The notes: generated by a model not told the origin, from the sequence alone. A stretch of 35,567 nt of DNA from Microbulbifer agarilyticus S89 (GCF_000220505.1 NZ_AFPJ01000021.1:1-35567), one strand, 5' to 3'; positions 18,246-26,764 are shown, counted from the first letter of the stretch. Program-made: numbers and translations.

Positions 18246-19751
18246 GTGCAGCCAGATCCAGTCATTTGTAAGCGCGCGCGTCTTGCGCGCGACAAGCGCT
18301 TCGATGGGCGCTTCTTCACGGCGGTGAGGACCACTGGTATTTTTTGCCGCCCGATCTGTCCGGCGCGGCGGCCGCTGGAGAAGAACGTCGAATACTTCAG
18401 TACCGCCGCGGAAGCCACCGCCGCGGGCTTTCGCCCGTGTTTGCGTTGTCGGCCTGACGCGGCCCCGGGCAGTGCTGCCTGGGGGCTGGTTTCCACCACC
18501 GTGCAGCGCGCCATGGCGTTGATGCGCGCGGAGCGTGAAGCGCAGTCGATAGAGCAGCTCGCCGAGCGTCTGGGTATCAGTAGTCGTTACCTGCGTAAAC
18601 TCTTCGCCGAACATATCGGATTGAGTCCCCTGCAGGTTTGGCAGACGGAGCGCGCGCTGTTTGCCTTCGGGTTGCTGCGGGATACCCGTCTGCCGGTGGC
18701 CGACATTTCCTTTGCCTCCGGCTTCAATAGCCTGCGTCGCTTCAACGGGGTATTCAAGTCCATTTATCACCGCACGCCGAGCGAAGTGCGCCGTGAACCT
18801 GGCAAGCGCACTCTGCAACCGGATTCTGACAGCGGCGTGCAGGTGTACCTGAGTTATCGTCCACTCTTCGACTGGCCGGCGCTGCTGGCGTTTTTTGCCG
18901 CGCGCGCGCTGCCCGGCGTGGAGCAGGTAATAGCGGCAGAGGATCCCGAGCAGGGTGAGTATCAGCGCAGTTTTGCGCTGCACGGTCAGCGCGGCGCAGT
19001 GCGCGTTGCGCACGAGCCTGACAAGTGCCGTCTGCGGGTGAGCGTGTTTAGCGAAGGTGGCGCTGAAGGTTGTGGTGCCGTGTTATACCCGTTGCGGGAG
19101 AAGCTGCGGCGGTTGTTCGACCTGGATGCCGACAGCGAGGAAATCCGCGAGCACCTGCAGGTAGACCCGCTGTTGCGGCAGGTGTTGCGCAAAACTGCGG
19201 GCCTCCGCTTGCCCGGTGCTTGGGACCCGTTTGAATACACCTTGCGGGCCATTCTCGGTCAGCAGATCTCAGTCGCTGCCGCGACCACCATTGCCGGGCG
19301 TATCGCCAGGGGGTATGGCGAGGCATTTAGTGGCCCACTTGGCGAGCAGCTGCTATTCCCCAATGCAGAGCAACTACGTGATGCAGATTTCGCCGATATC
19401 GGGGTAACCCGGACCCGCGCCGCCACCTTGCGCAATTTTGTCGCGGCCACCCTGGCCGGGGATATCGATTTTGATGAGCCGGAGCTGGAGGCGTTTTGCC
19501 GGCAGATGACGGCACTGCCTGGTATCGGGGACTGGACCGCGCACTATACCGCGATGCGTGGCCTGTCGATGCCGGATGCCTTTCCCGCATCAGATCTGGG
19601 AATTCTGATTGCCCTTGGCGATAGTGAGACAAAAGCGACCCCGAAACAGGCGCTGGCGCGGGCAGAATCCTGGCGGCCCTGGCGCGCTTACGGGGCGCTA
19701 TTGCTGTGGCAATCCCTCAAACTCAAGACCAAAGAGAGCACCTCAACATGA
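18246..19751 (+). CDS. Ada–AlkA fusion: methyl-sensing regulator with 3-methyladenine glycosylase
   Basis: A 501-residue three-part protein. Residues 1–80 are the Ada N-terminal zinc domain with Cys34, Cys38, Cys65 and Cys68; Cys34 corresponds to the residue that accepts methyl groups from DNA phosphotriesters. Residues about 95–185 are an AraC-type helix-turn-helix pair (LAERLGISSRYLRKLFAEHIG and VADISFASGFNSLRRFNGVF). The rest is an AlkA glycosylase with the hairpin LPGIGDWTAHYTAMRG and a catalytic-position Asp450 in FPASDLGI. It should excise alkylated bases and sense damage. The start is GTG at 18246. The stop overlaps the ogt start, so repair by base excision and by direct reversal are coupled. 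Confidence 0.93.
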   Translation: MQPDPVICKRARLARDKRFDGRFFTAVRTTGIFCRPICPARRPLEKNVEYFSTAAEATAAGFRPCLRCRPDAAPGSAAWGLVSTTVQRAMALMRAEREAQSIEQLAERLGISSRYLRKLFAEHIGLSPLQVWQTERALFAFGLLRDTRLPVADISFASGFNSLRRFNGVFKSIYHRTPSEVRREPGKRTLQPDSDSGVQVYLSYRPLFDWPALLAFFAARALPGVEQVIAAEDPEQGEYQRSFALHGQRGAVRVAHEPDKCRLRVSVFSEGGAEGCGAVLYPLREKLRRLFDLDADSEEIREHLQVDPLLRQVLRKTAGLRLPGAWDPFEYTLRAILGQQISVAAATTIAGRIARGYGEAFSGPLGEQLLFPNAEQLRDADFADIGVTRTRAATLRNFVAATLAGDIDFDEPELEAFCRQMTALPGIGDWTAHYTAMRGLSMPDAFPASDLGILIALGDSETKATPKQALARAESWRPWRAYGALLLWQSLKLKTKESTST

Positions 19752-20230
19752 TCAGGTACCAAATCTATCCCAGTGCCTTTGGCGAAGTGGGTATTGCGGC
19801 GAGCGAAGCGGGGCTTGTGGGTATTGATCTGCAGGCTGGCAAGCGGCCCTTGCCAGTGCGGGAAGATTGGTTGCGCGAGGCGACACCGCCTACGGATTTG
19901 GCGTTTGCGCAGCTCGAGGCGTATTTCGCGGGCGAGCTGCAGGCCTTCCACCTCCCTTTGGGGGCCGCAGGCACGCCGTTTCAGCAATCGGTATGGCGCG
20001 CACTGTGCGCGATCCCCTTTGGTGAGACCCGCAGTTACCGCGAGCTGGCAGAGGCGATTGGCAACCCCAAAGCGGTGCGCGCGGTGGCCCGGGCCAACGG
20101 CGCCAACCCGCTGTCTATCGTGGTGCCCTGCCATCGGGTCATCGGCGCCGATGGGTCGCTGACAGGGTATGCGGGGGGCATCGAGATGAAGGCGCGGTTG
20201 TTGGCGCTGGAAGGGGTTCTGATTGGCTGA
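19748..20230 (+). CDS. ogt: O6-methylguanine-DNA methyltransferase
   Basis: A 160-residue suicide methyltransferase that moves the methyl group from O6-methylguanine or O4-methylthymine to its own cysteine. The active-site motif is IVVPCHRVIG, preceded by the helix-turn-helix region IPFGETRSYRELAEAIGNPKAVRAVARANGAN, shown here by its key blocks GETRSYRELA and ARANGANP. ATG at 19748 is preferred over an in-frame start at 19706. It overlaps the upstream stop as ATGA, and the protein then begins at the usual place (MIRYQIYPS). It forms a damage-repair pair with the Ada–AlkA gene and is probably induced by alkylation through that protein. Confidence 0.93.
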   Translation: MIRYQIYPSAFGEVGIAASEAGLVGIDLQAGKRPLPVREDWLREATPPTDLAFAQLEAYFAGELQAFHLPLGAAGTPFQQSVWRALCAIPFGETRSYRELAEAIGNPKAVRAVARANGANPLSIVVPCHRVIGADGSLTGYAGGIEMKARLLALEGVLIG

Positions 20231-20343
20231 CTTGTCTGGCTGGTCACGGGTTGCTGAGGTGCTCTGAGGGTGGCAATCCAGACCGGCGGGCGGGATAATA
20301 CGCGGCTGATTTCAACGATTTACCACGGATTGCCGGAGGTCGC

Positions 20344-20865
20344 ATGCTGTACAGATTGGGCGATAAACAGCCACAGCTGGAGGGCGAGGGCCATTATGTC
20401 GCGCCCGGTGCACGGGTAATCGGCAATGTGCTGATGATGCCCCACAGTTCGGTGTGGTTTAACGCGGTCATTCGCGGCGATAACGATCTGATCACCATCG
20501 GTGAGCGGGCCAATGTGCAGGACGGCTCGGTGTTGCATACGGATCCGGGCAAGCCGCTGACCATCGGTACTGGTGTGACCGTGGGCCACAAGGTGACCTT
20601 GCACGGTTGCGAGATTGGTGAATATTCCCTGGTGGGGATGAATGCGGTGGTGTTGAATGGGGCCAAGATTGGGCGCTGTTGCATCATCGGGGCGAATGCG
20701 CTGGTGACGGAGAATATGGAGATCCCAGATTTTTCGCTGGTGCTGGGTAGCCCGGCCAAGGTGGTGAAAACCTTGGATGAGTCGACGTTTGAGTTGCTGA
20801 AGTTGAGCAGTGATGTGTATGTGGCGAATGGCCAGCGCTTTGCGGAAGAGCTGGTTGAGGTCTGA
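20344..20865 (+). CDS. Gamma-class carbonic anhydrase-like protein (YrdA family)
   Basis: A 173-residue left-handed beta-helix protein built from hexapeptide repeats. The metal ligands of the gamma class appear as His65 (VLHTD), His82 and His87 (VGHKVTLHG), and the characteristic N40-R44 region NAVIRGDND precedes them. Such proteins trimerise, binding zinc or iron between subunits. Some hydrate CO2, while many YrdA-type members show little activity in vitro, so the true reaction is open. A strong GGAGG lies 20334–20338, five bases before the ATG. The DUF1289 gene begins three bases after the stop, giving a two-gene operon. Confidence 0.92.
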   Translation: MLYRLGDKQPQLEGEGHYVAPGARVIGNVLMMPHSSVWFNAVIRGDNDLITIGERANVQDGSVLHTDPGKPLTIGTGVTVGHKVTLHGCEIGEYSLVGMNAVVLNGAKIGRCCIIGANALVTENMEIPDFSLVLGSPAKVVKTLDESTFELLKLSSDVYVANGQRFAEELVEV

Positions 20866-20868
20866 GTC

Positions 20869-21111
20869 ATGGCTGAGAGTGACTGGAGTCGCGTGAAGGA
20901 TAAAGAGCCCGAGCCGATGTTTGAGTTTCCAGTAAAGTCTCCGTGCGTTTCCGTGTGTGCGTTGAACAGTGAGGACATCTGTGAGGGGTGTTTTCGTTCC
21001 GGTACGGAAATCAGCCAGTGGGGAAAGATGAACAACGCCCAGAAGCGTGAGGTGCTGAGCAAGTGCCAGGAGCGGGCCGTTGAGATGAAGCGGGTTTGGT
21101 GGACTGATTAG
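20869..21111 (+). CDS. DUF1289 small cysteine-rich protein
   Basis: An 80-residue protein with the DUF1289 pattern SPCVSVCALNSEDICEGCFR followed by TEISQWGKMN. Four cysteines in a C-x3-C-x7-C-x2-C array suggest metal or Fe–S binding. A short helical tail rich in Lys/Arg/Glu ends the protein. The function of the family is unknown. It is translationally close to the carbonic anhydrase gene (three-base gap). A long palindromic element begins 34 bases after its stop. Confidence 0.9.
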   Translation: MAESDWSRVKDKEPEPMFEFPVKSPCVSVCALNSEDICEGCFRSGTEISQWGKMNNAQKREVLSKCQERAVEMKRVWWTD

Positions 21112-21145
21112 TGCTCGCTAGTTCTTGAATTGTGGCGGCGGACTA

Positions 21146-21239
21146 CAGGGTGCGGCTTTTCAGGACCGCTGTGAATACATCCCTGTACGCTGCGTCGGCG
21201 ACGTCCGTGTCGCCGACGCTCCTGAAAAGCCGCACCCTG
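21146..21239 (+). repeat. Palindromic repeat element, copy 1
   Basis: Twenty-base arms at 21146–21165 and 21220–21239 are perfectly complementary. Imperfect pairing continues out to 21137 and 21248. The 54-base core (21166–21219) holds a small hairpin TACA-TCCC-TGTA (21176–21187) and an 11-bp hairpin with stem GCGTCGGCGAC (21192–21202) and GTCGCCGACGC (21209–21219), loop GTCCGT. The core matches that of the second copy at 26227–26280 except at 21207. The arms differ between copies at nine positions, with every pair preserved. No T-run follows, so it is not an ordinary intrinsic terminator. Confidence 0.95.
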
Positions 21240-21427
21240 CACTCCGCCTTCTCGTCAGCGATATCACTCCGTTAATAAAGTTTTACAAAGCGTTTTAAAG
21301 TTACTTGGCTTACCAAGTAACGAATTATCAGAATTACACAAGTATCGAAGGGTTTACGCACCTTCGGTGCTCACCCGGATGAGAGCTCCAATAGCGAGAT
21401 CCCCGGAACCAAATTAAATAGAAAAAT
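21240..21427. other. dnaE upstream region with a 9-bp hairpin
   Basis: The gap before dnaE is AT-richer than its surroundings. It contains a perfect hairpin GTTACTTGG-CTTA-CCAAGTAAC (21300–21321) and, further on, GCACC-TTC-GGTGC (21358–21370) overlapping CGAAGG/CCTTCG (21346–21366). No U-tract follows either. They may be mRNA leader structures or regulator sites for dnaE. No clear promoter or coding sequence was seen. Confidence 0.6.
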
Positions 21428-24400
21428 ATGACCCAACCCTTCGTACATTTAAGAGTCCACTCCGAATACTCCCTGATTGATGGCCTGGTGCGCATCAAGC
21501 CGCTGATCGGCCGCGTTGCGGAGCTGGAAATGCCGGCGGTGGCGATCACTGATCAGACCAACTTCTACGCACAGGTTAAGTTTTATAAAGCTTGTATGGG
21601 TGCCGGTATCAAGCCGGTTACCGGTGCAGATTTCTGGTTGAAGGAAGGTGGTGAAGAGCAGCCGACGCTGGTGTCGCTGTATGCGATGAATTCCGACGGC
21701 TACCGCAATATTACCGAGCTGATTTCCCGCGCGTGGATGGAAGGGCAATACCACGGCCACGCATTTGTGGAGCGGGAGTGGATCAAGGAGGCGTCGGAAG
21801 GCGTTTTGATGCTCTCCGGTGCCAAGTACGGGGATGTAGGCCGCGCGCTGGTTGCCGGGCGAGCCTCGCAGGCCGAGGCGCTGGCTCAGGAGTGGTCCAG
21901 TATTTTCCCGGGCCGCTATTATCTGGAGTTGCAGCGTACCGGGCGCGCGGGTGATGAAGAGTACCTGCATGCGGCGGTAGATTTGGCCGGCGAGATGAAT
22001 CTGCCGGTGGTGGCTACCAACGATGTACGCTTTATTGAAGACAGCGAGTTTGAAGCCCACGAAGTGCGGGTGTGTATTCGTGAAGGCCGTGCGCTGGACG
22101 ACCCGCGTCGCGAGCGTCGCTATTCCGCCGAGCAGTATCTGCGTACACCGGAAGAGATGCACGAGCTGTTCAAGGATATTCCGGAAGCGCTGGAAAATAC
22201 GGTAGAGATTGCCCGCCGTTGTTCTTCGCCCATCCAGCTCGGCAAGTACTTCCTGCCCCAGTTCCCGATTCCGGAGGGCATGACCGAGAACCAGTTTTTC
22301 GAGAAGATTTCGTTCGATGGTCTGTACGAGCGCCTTGAGCATATCCTCGATAAGTCCGCGCCGGACTACGAAGCGCGCAAGAAGGAATACGAAGACCGCC
22401 TGCGCTTTGAGCTGGATATCGTTATCCAGATGGGGTTCCCCGGTTACTTCCTGATCGTAATGGACTTCATCCAGTGGGCGAAGGATCACGATATTCCGGT
22501 CGGTCCGGGGCGGGGTTCCGGTGCGGGCTCGCTGATTGCCTACTCGCAGAAAATTACCGACCTTGATCCGCTGCAGTACGACCTGCTGTTCGAGCGATTC
22601 CTGAACCCGGAACGGGTTTCCATGCCTGACTTCGACGTTGACTTCTGTATGGAGAAGCGCGACCGGGTAATTAACTACGTTGCGGAAAACTATGGCCGTA
22701 ATGCGGTAAGCCAGATTATTACTTTCGGTACCATGGCCGCGAAGGCGGTGGTGCGGGATGTGGCGCGGGTGCAGGGCAAGTCTTACGGCCTGGCCGACAA
22801 GTTGTCCAAGATGATCCCCGCCGATGTAGGCATGACCCTGCAGAAGGCCTTTGAGCAGGAAGAAATACTGCGTGAATTCCTCGAGAACGACGAGGAAGGC
22901 CAGGAAATCTGGGAGATGGCGCTGCAGCTCGAAGGTGTTGCGCGTAACGTGGGTAAGCACGCCGGTGGTGTAGTAATTGCCCCGACCAAACTCACCGATT
23001 TTGCCCCGCTGTACTGTGACGAGACCGGTGCCGGCCTGGTTACCCAGTTCGACAAGAACGATGTGGAAGACGCGGGCCTGGTTAAGTTCGACTTCCTGGG
23101 TCTGCGAACCCTGACCATCATCGACTGGGCCAAGGCGATGGTGGACGAGCAGCGCGCGCGCGAGGGCAAAGAGCCGCTGGTGATCGAGGCGTTGCCGCTG
23201 GACGATAGCGAGACGTTCAAACTGATCAAGCGTGCCGAAACCACCGCGGTGTTCCAGCTGGAATCCCGCGGTATGAAAGACCTGATCAAACGTCTGCAGC
23301 CGGATAACCTTGAGGACATGATCGCCCTGGTGGCCCTGTTCCGTCCGGGCCCGCTGCAGTCGGGCATGGTGGACGACTTCATCAACCGGAAGCACGGCCG
23401 CGCGCAGGTGGCGTATCCGGATGCCAAGTATCAGCACGAAAAACTGAAGCCAATCCTCGAACCCACCTACGGCGTTATTGTTTACCAGGAACAGGTAATG
23501 CAGATCGCCCAGGAACTCGCGGGTTATACCCTGGGTGGCGCAGACATGCTGCGCCGGGCTATGGGTAAGAAAAAGCCCGAGGAAATGGCCAAGCAGCGGG
23601 CCACCTTCGAAGAGGGGGCCAAGGAGCAGGGCGTAGACCCTGATCTGGCGATTAAGATCTTTGACCTGGTGGAAAAGTTCGCCGGTTACGGTTTTAACAA
23701 ATCCCACTCCGCTGCCTACGCACTGGTTTCCTACCAGACGGCGTGGCTGAAGGCCCATTATCCGGCGCAGTTTATGGCGGCCACCATGTCTTCGGACATG
23801 GACAAGACTGACAAGGTCGTAATCTTTATTGAAGAGTGCCGGGCCATGGGCCTGGACCTGGTGCCGCCGGATGTGAACCTGGGCAGCTACCAGTTCTCGG
23901 TGGATGTGAACAACCGCATCATTTATGGCCTGGGTGCGATCAAGGGCCTGGGTGAAGGTCCGATCGATAACATCATCGCTGAGCGTGAAAGTGGTGGTCC
24001 GTTTGCCGATCTGTTCGACTTCTGCTCGCGTATTGACCCCCGCAAGGTGAATAAACGTGCGCTGGAAGCGCTGGTGCGCTCCGGGGCACTCGACAGCATT
24101 GGCCCGGATACCAACAGTGCCGATGGCCTCGACTACTCCCGCGCGGTGCTGTTCAACGCGCTGGATGAGGCGGTGAAGTCTGCGGAACAGCAGAGCAAGA
24201 ACGACAGCGCCGGCATGATGGACCTGTTCGGTGAGGTGGTGCGCTCCGCGTCCGACGGTGATGTGTACGAAGATTTCCGCGGCGCTCGTCCGTGGAGTAT
24301 TCGCGAGCGCTTGGAGGGGGAGAAAAACACCCTCGGCCTGTACCTCACCGGCCATCCCATCGATGAATACGAAGAAGAATTGAAGCATCTGGTGAATGCG

Positions 24401-24946
24401 CGCATCGCCGACCTGAAGCCCGGCCGGGAAAACCAGAAGGTGGCCGGCCTGGTGGTGGGGATGCGTGTGATGAAAACCAAACGCGGCGATTCCATGGCCA
24501 TTGTTTCCCTGGATGACCGCAGTGCGCGTATTGAGGCGGCGGTGTTCAGCGAGGCCTTTGGAGAGCACCGCGAGAAGCTGGTGAAGGATTCGCTGCTGGT
24601 GCTTGAGGGCTCCATCTCCCACGACGATTACAGTGGTGGCTTGAAGATGAGCGTGAACAGCGTTTCCACGCTGGATGACCTGCGCAGTGGCAGCGTGATT
24701 GGTGTGACCCTGAAAATCGACAGCTCTCAAGCAATGCCGAAAATGGGCCAGCGCCTGAGTGCCTGCCTGCGCCCCTACGTGGGTGGCAGTTGCCCGGTGA
24801 TGGTTGAGGTGGAGCGCAGTGATGCGAAGGGTACTTTCCGACTGGCCGATGAGTGGAAGGTGGAACCCAACGACCAGTTGATCCAGTCGCTGCGCGAGGT
24901 GATCGGGCGGGAGCGGGTACAGCTCAACTACAATCAGCGGCAGTAA
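21428..24946 (+). CDS. dnaE: DNA polymerase III alpha subunit
   Basis: The replicative polymerase, 1172 residues (E. coli has 1160). The PHP domain opens with FVHLRVHSEYSLIDG. The polymerase active site carries the catalytic aspartates in PDFDVDF (Asp401, Asp403) and in VKFDFLGL (Asp555), the same numbering as in E. coli. Downstream come the fingers (VALFRPGPLQSGM), the tandem helix-hairpin-helix region, an OB fold (VAGLVVGMRVMKTKRGD) and the C-terminal tau-binding region. A long antisense frame across the gene is a coding shadow. It is followed, after 263 bases, by accA, an arrangement common in gammaproteobacteria. No strong ribosome binding site precedes ATG 21428, but the N-terminus is canonical. 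Confidence 0.98.
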   Translation: MTQPFVHLRVHSEYSLIDGLVRIKPLIGRVAELEMPAVAITDQTNFYAQVKFYKACMGAGIKPVTGADFWLKEGGEEQPTLVSLYAMNSDGYRNITELISRAWMEGQYHGHAFVEREWIKEASEGVLMLSGAKYGDVGRALVAGRASQAEALAQEWSSIFPGRYYLELQRTGRAGDEEYLHAAVDLAGEMNLPVVATNDVRFIEDSEFEAHEVRVCIREGRALDDPRRERRYSAEQYLRTPEEMHELFKDIPEALENTVEIARRCSSPIQLGKYFLPQFPIPEGMTENQFFEKISFDGLYERLEHILDKSAPDYEARKKEYEDRLRFELDIVIQMGFPGYFLIVMDFIQWAKDHDIPVGPGRGSGAGSLIAYSQKITDLDPLQYDLLFERFLNPERVSMPDFDVDFCMEKRDRVINYVAENYGRNAVSQIITFGTMAAKAVVRDVARVQGKSYGLADKLSKMIPADVGMTLQKAFEQEEILREFLENDEEGQEIWEMALQLEGVARNVGKHAGGVVIAPTKLTDFAPLYCDETGAGLVTQFDKNDVEDAGLVKFDFLGLRTLTIIDWAKAMVDEQRAREGKEPLVIEALPLDDSETFKLIKRAETTAVFQLESRGMKDLIKRLQPDNLEDMIALVALFRPGPLQSGMVDDFINRKHGRAQVAYPDAKYQHEKLKPILEPTYGVIVYQEQVMQIAQELAGYTLGGADMLRRAMGKKKPEEMAKQRATFEEGAKEQGVDPDLAIKIFDLVEKFAGYGFNKSHSAAYALVSYQTAWLKAHYPAQFMAATMSSDMDKTDKVVIFIEECRAMGLDLVPPDVNLGSYQFSVDVNNRIIYGLGAIKGLGEGPIDNIIAERESGGPFADLFDFCSRIDPRKVNKRALEALVRSGALDSIGPDTNSADGLDYSRAVLFNALDEAVKSAEQQSKNDSAGMMDLFGEVVRSASDGDVYEDFRGARPWSIRERLEGEKNTLGLYLTGHPIDEYEEELKHLVNARIADLKPGRENQKVAGLVVGMRVMKTKRGDSMAIVSLDDRSARIEAAVFSEAFGEHREKLVKDSLLVLEGSISHDDYSGGLKMSVNSVSTLDDLRSGSVIGVTLKIDSSQAMPKMGQRLSACLRPYVGGSCPVMVEVERSDAKGTFRLADEWKVEPNDQLIQSLREVIGRERVQLNYNQRQ

Positions 24947-25209
24947 ATTCGGTCTGTCGTGCTGTTTACGATGGAGGGTTCGCTGTCGTCAGTTGCTCTT
25001 TGTTACGCTCCAGCAACACTCGCCAGCAACATAGGCATATTGGACACGGGTGATGCTGGTTAGTGCGCTGTGCACTCGACTGGTTGGTCCTGGCCCGGTA
25101 AGCTAGCGACCATTTTCAGTAGACGAGGCCTGTTTGCGACCGTTCGGGGTATTTTGGTCGCATTTTCCAACATTTGGCGGGCCCACAGAATTATCAAGGC
25201 GTGAATTAC

Positions 25210-26166
25210 ATGAACTTCAGTTTTCTCGAGTTTGAACAGCCGATTGCGGAACTGGAAAGCAAGATCAAGGAGCTGCAGCACGTCGGGGACGACAACGACC
25301 TCAACATTGCAGAAGAGATCACCCGCCTGCGGGAAAAGAGCGAGAAGCTCACCGAATCCCTGTATTCCGACCTCTCACCCTGGCAGATCGTCCAGGTAGC
25401 CCGCCATCCGCAGCGCCCATATGCGAAGGATTACATTGAGCGTATTTTCACCGACTGGGACGAGCTCCACGGTGACCGTCACTTCGGTGATGACAAGGCG
25501 ATCATTGCGGGTATCGGTCGCCTGGAAGGCCGCCCGGTGGCGGTGATTGGCGAGGAGAAGGGCCGCTCGGTGAACGAGAAGGTGAAGCGCAACTTTGGTA
25601 TGCCGAAGCCGGAAGGTTACCGCAAGGCGCAGCGCGTTATGGAGATGGCGGAGCGCTTCAAGATGCCGGTGCTGACGCTGATCGACACTCCGGGGGCCTA
25701 CCCGGGTATCGATAGTGAGGAGCGCGGTATTTCCGAGGCGATCGCCAAGAATCTGGCGGTGATGTCTCGTCTGCGTACGCCGATTATCTGTACGGTAATT
25801 GGTGAAGGCTCTTCCGGTGGTGCACTGGCGATCGGTGTGGGCGATCAGTTGAACATGCTGCAGTACTCCACTTACTTTGTAATTTCACCGGAAGGCTGCG
25901 CGAACATTATCTGGAAGACTGTGGATAAGGCACCGCTGGCGGCCGAGGCCATGGGGGTAACTTCCAGTGTGCTTGAGGAACTGGGCATTGTGGATGAAAC
26001 CCTGCCTGAGCCTCTCGGTGGTGCACACCGCGACCCGGACCTGATGGCTGCGCGTCTACGTGATCGTCTGTCTGAGCAACTGGATAAGCTTACTGCGGTT
26101 CCTCTGGATGAGTTGCTGGAGAAGCGTTATCAGCGTCTGATGAGCTACGGTAACGTCGTTAGCTGA
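25210..26166 (+). CDS. accA: Acetyl-CoA carboxylase carboxyltransferase subunit alpha
   Basis: A 318-residue subunit (E. coli 319) of the carboxyltransferase that moves CO2 from biotin to acetyl-CoA in the first step of fatty acid synthesis. The canonical N-terminus [16 protein letters not shown] sets the start at ATG 25210, twelve codons inside the longest frame. Crotonase-fold blocks include [29 protein letters not shown] and the oxyanion-hole region [14 protein letters not shown]. It pairs with AccD, encoded elsewhere. tilS, often the next gene, is absent; instead a palindromic repeat begins 39 bases after the stop. Confidence 0.98.
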   Translation: MNFSFLEFEQPIAELESKIKELQHVGDDNDLNIAEEITRLREKSEKLTESLYSDLSPWQIVQVARHPQRPYAKDYIERIFTDWDELHGDRHFGDDKAIIAGIGRLEGRPVAVIGEEKGRSVNEKVKRNFGMPKPEGYRKAQRVMEMAERFKMPVLTLIDTPGAYPGIDSEERGISEAIAKNLAVMSRLRTPIICTVIGEGSSGGALAIGVGDQLNMLQYSTYFVISPEGCANIIWKTVDKAPLAAEAMGVTSSVLEELGIVDETLPEPLGGAHRDPDLMAARLRDRLSEQLDKLTAVPLDELLEKRYQRLMSYGNVVS

Positions 26167-26205
26167 TCTATGGCGGTGTGAAAACTGACCCGGTGGCGAC
26201 GTGGC

Positions 26206-26301
26206 ACTGGGTAGCTGTTTTCGAAACCGCTGTGAATACATCCCTGTACGCTGCGTCGGCGACGTCCCTGTCGCCGACGCTTTCGAAAACAGCTACCCAG
26301 T
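26206..26301 (+). repeat. Palindromic repeat element, copy 2
   Basis: Perfect 21-base arms (26206–26226 and 26281–26301) enclose a 54-base core (26227–26280), identical to that of copy 1 except for C at 26268. The inner hairpins are TACA-TCCC-TGTA (26237–26248) and an 11-bp stem with loop GTCCCT (26253–26280). Both loops share TCCCTGT. Past the arm, CCGCCTTC (26305–26312) is also shared with copy 1 (21244–21251). The element lies between the convergent accA and Cys-motif genes, and the shared outer tail runs into the stop codon of the latter. Confidence 0.95.
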
Positions 26302-26310
26302 CCCCCGCCT

Positions 26311-26595
26311 TCAGTCGATCTCCCTCGACTTCGCTAATAGCCCGTTTGCTTCTATGGCCTTGTGAATTCGACTACAGGTCTTACCGAACTTCGTCACTTC
26401 CCCGAGCGTTGGTTTCTCATCCGCATCCAACCGCTGTTCCCACTCATCAATTTCCTGGTCCAGATATTCCAATAGTTTTTTCGCACAACCCTGACAGGGG
26501 CCGGCGCAGAGCTCGGCGGCCGGCGTGGCGAAGGGCAAGGTGGCGCGTACTTCTGAGATGATGTTACGCATTGCAGTGCTGGTGTCTGGCTTCAT
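26311..26595 (-). CDS. Conserved small protein with CxxxCxxC motif, function unknown
   Basis: A predicted 94-residue soluble protein. Cys30, Cys34 and Cys37 in LCAGPCQGCAKK, with Cys74 further on, suggest a metal or Fe–S site. The rest is helical and charged (LDQEIDEWEQRLDADEKPTL and a tail with SRIHKAIEANGLL). I do not recognise a named family, though its composition looks like a genuine gene. The frame extends to 26682, but the extra part would overlap the thiC promoter, so I take ATG 26595; no good ribosome binding site supports it. It is convergent with accA and divergent from thiC. Confidence 0.65.
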   Translation of the reverse strand: MKPDTSTAMRNIISEVRATLPFATPAAELCAGPCQGCAKKLLEYLDQEIDEWEQRLDADEKPTLGEVTKFGKTCSRIHKAIEANGLLAKSREID

Positions 26596-26644
26596 GTGGT
26601 CAGTATAAGGTGGCGGGAAAGTCGTCAAATATGGCTCCGCTTTC

Positions 26645-26673
26645 TGTTCAAGCCGGGGCGCATCCCCTATACT
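26645..26673 (+). promoter_or_regulatory. Candidate promoter of the thiamine operon
   Basis: A −10-like TATACT (26668–26673, 5 of 6 consensus bases) lies 17 bases after a weak −35, TGTTCA (26645–26650). Transcription would start near 26680, exactly where the riboswitch begins, which is the main support. Confidence 0.5.
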
Positions 26674-26682
26674 CAGCGCCAA

Positions 26683-26764
26683 CTTGTCGGAGTGCCTTTG
26701 GGCTGAGATCGCTGTTGCGAGATCCGTTGAACCTGATCAGGGTAACCCCTGCGTAGGGAACAAG
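26683..26764 (+). promoter_or_regulatory. TPP riboswitch (THI element)
   Basis: This aptamer binds thiamine pyrophosphate and represses the operon when the vitamin is plentiful. The conserved blocks are in order: CTGAGA (26703–26708), a P3 hairpin TCGC-TGTT-GCGA, ACCTGATC (26731–26738) and GCGTAGGGAA (26751–26760). P1 closes as CTTGT (26683–26687) with ACAAG (26760–26764). It lies 138 bases upstream of thiC in the same orientation, the usual place. Confidence 0.97.

Noticed and set aside
21146-21239. Integron attC site
   Set aside because: attC sites also have conserved structure with variable sequence, but the R'/R'' core triplets are absent, there is no gene-cassette array and the neighbours are housekeeping genes.
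21146-21239. Ordinary intrinsic terminator
   Set aside because: No U-tract follows either arm, and the branched 54-base core is far too large and too conserved for a terminator loop.
21449-24730. Open frame of 1093 residues antisense to dnaE
   Set aside because: The plus strand encodes an unmistakable DNA polymerase III alpha subunit; the antisense frame has no recognisable domain and arises from codon bias.
26178-26561. Plus-strand open frame across the second palindrome
   Set aside because: It runs through the repeat element and antisense to the Cys-motif gene, with no protein-like character.
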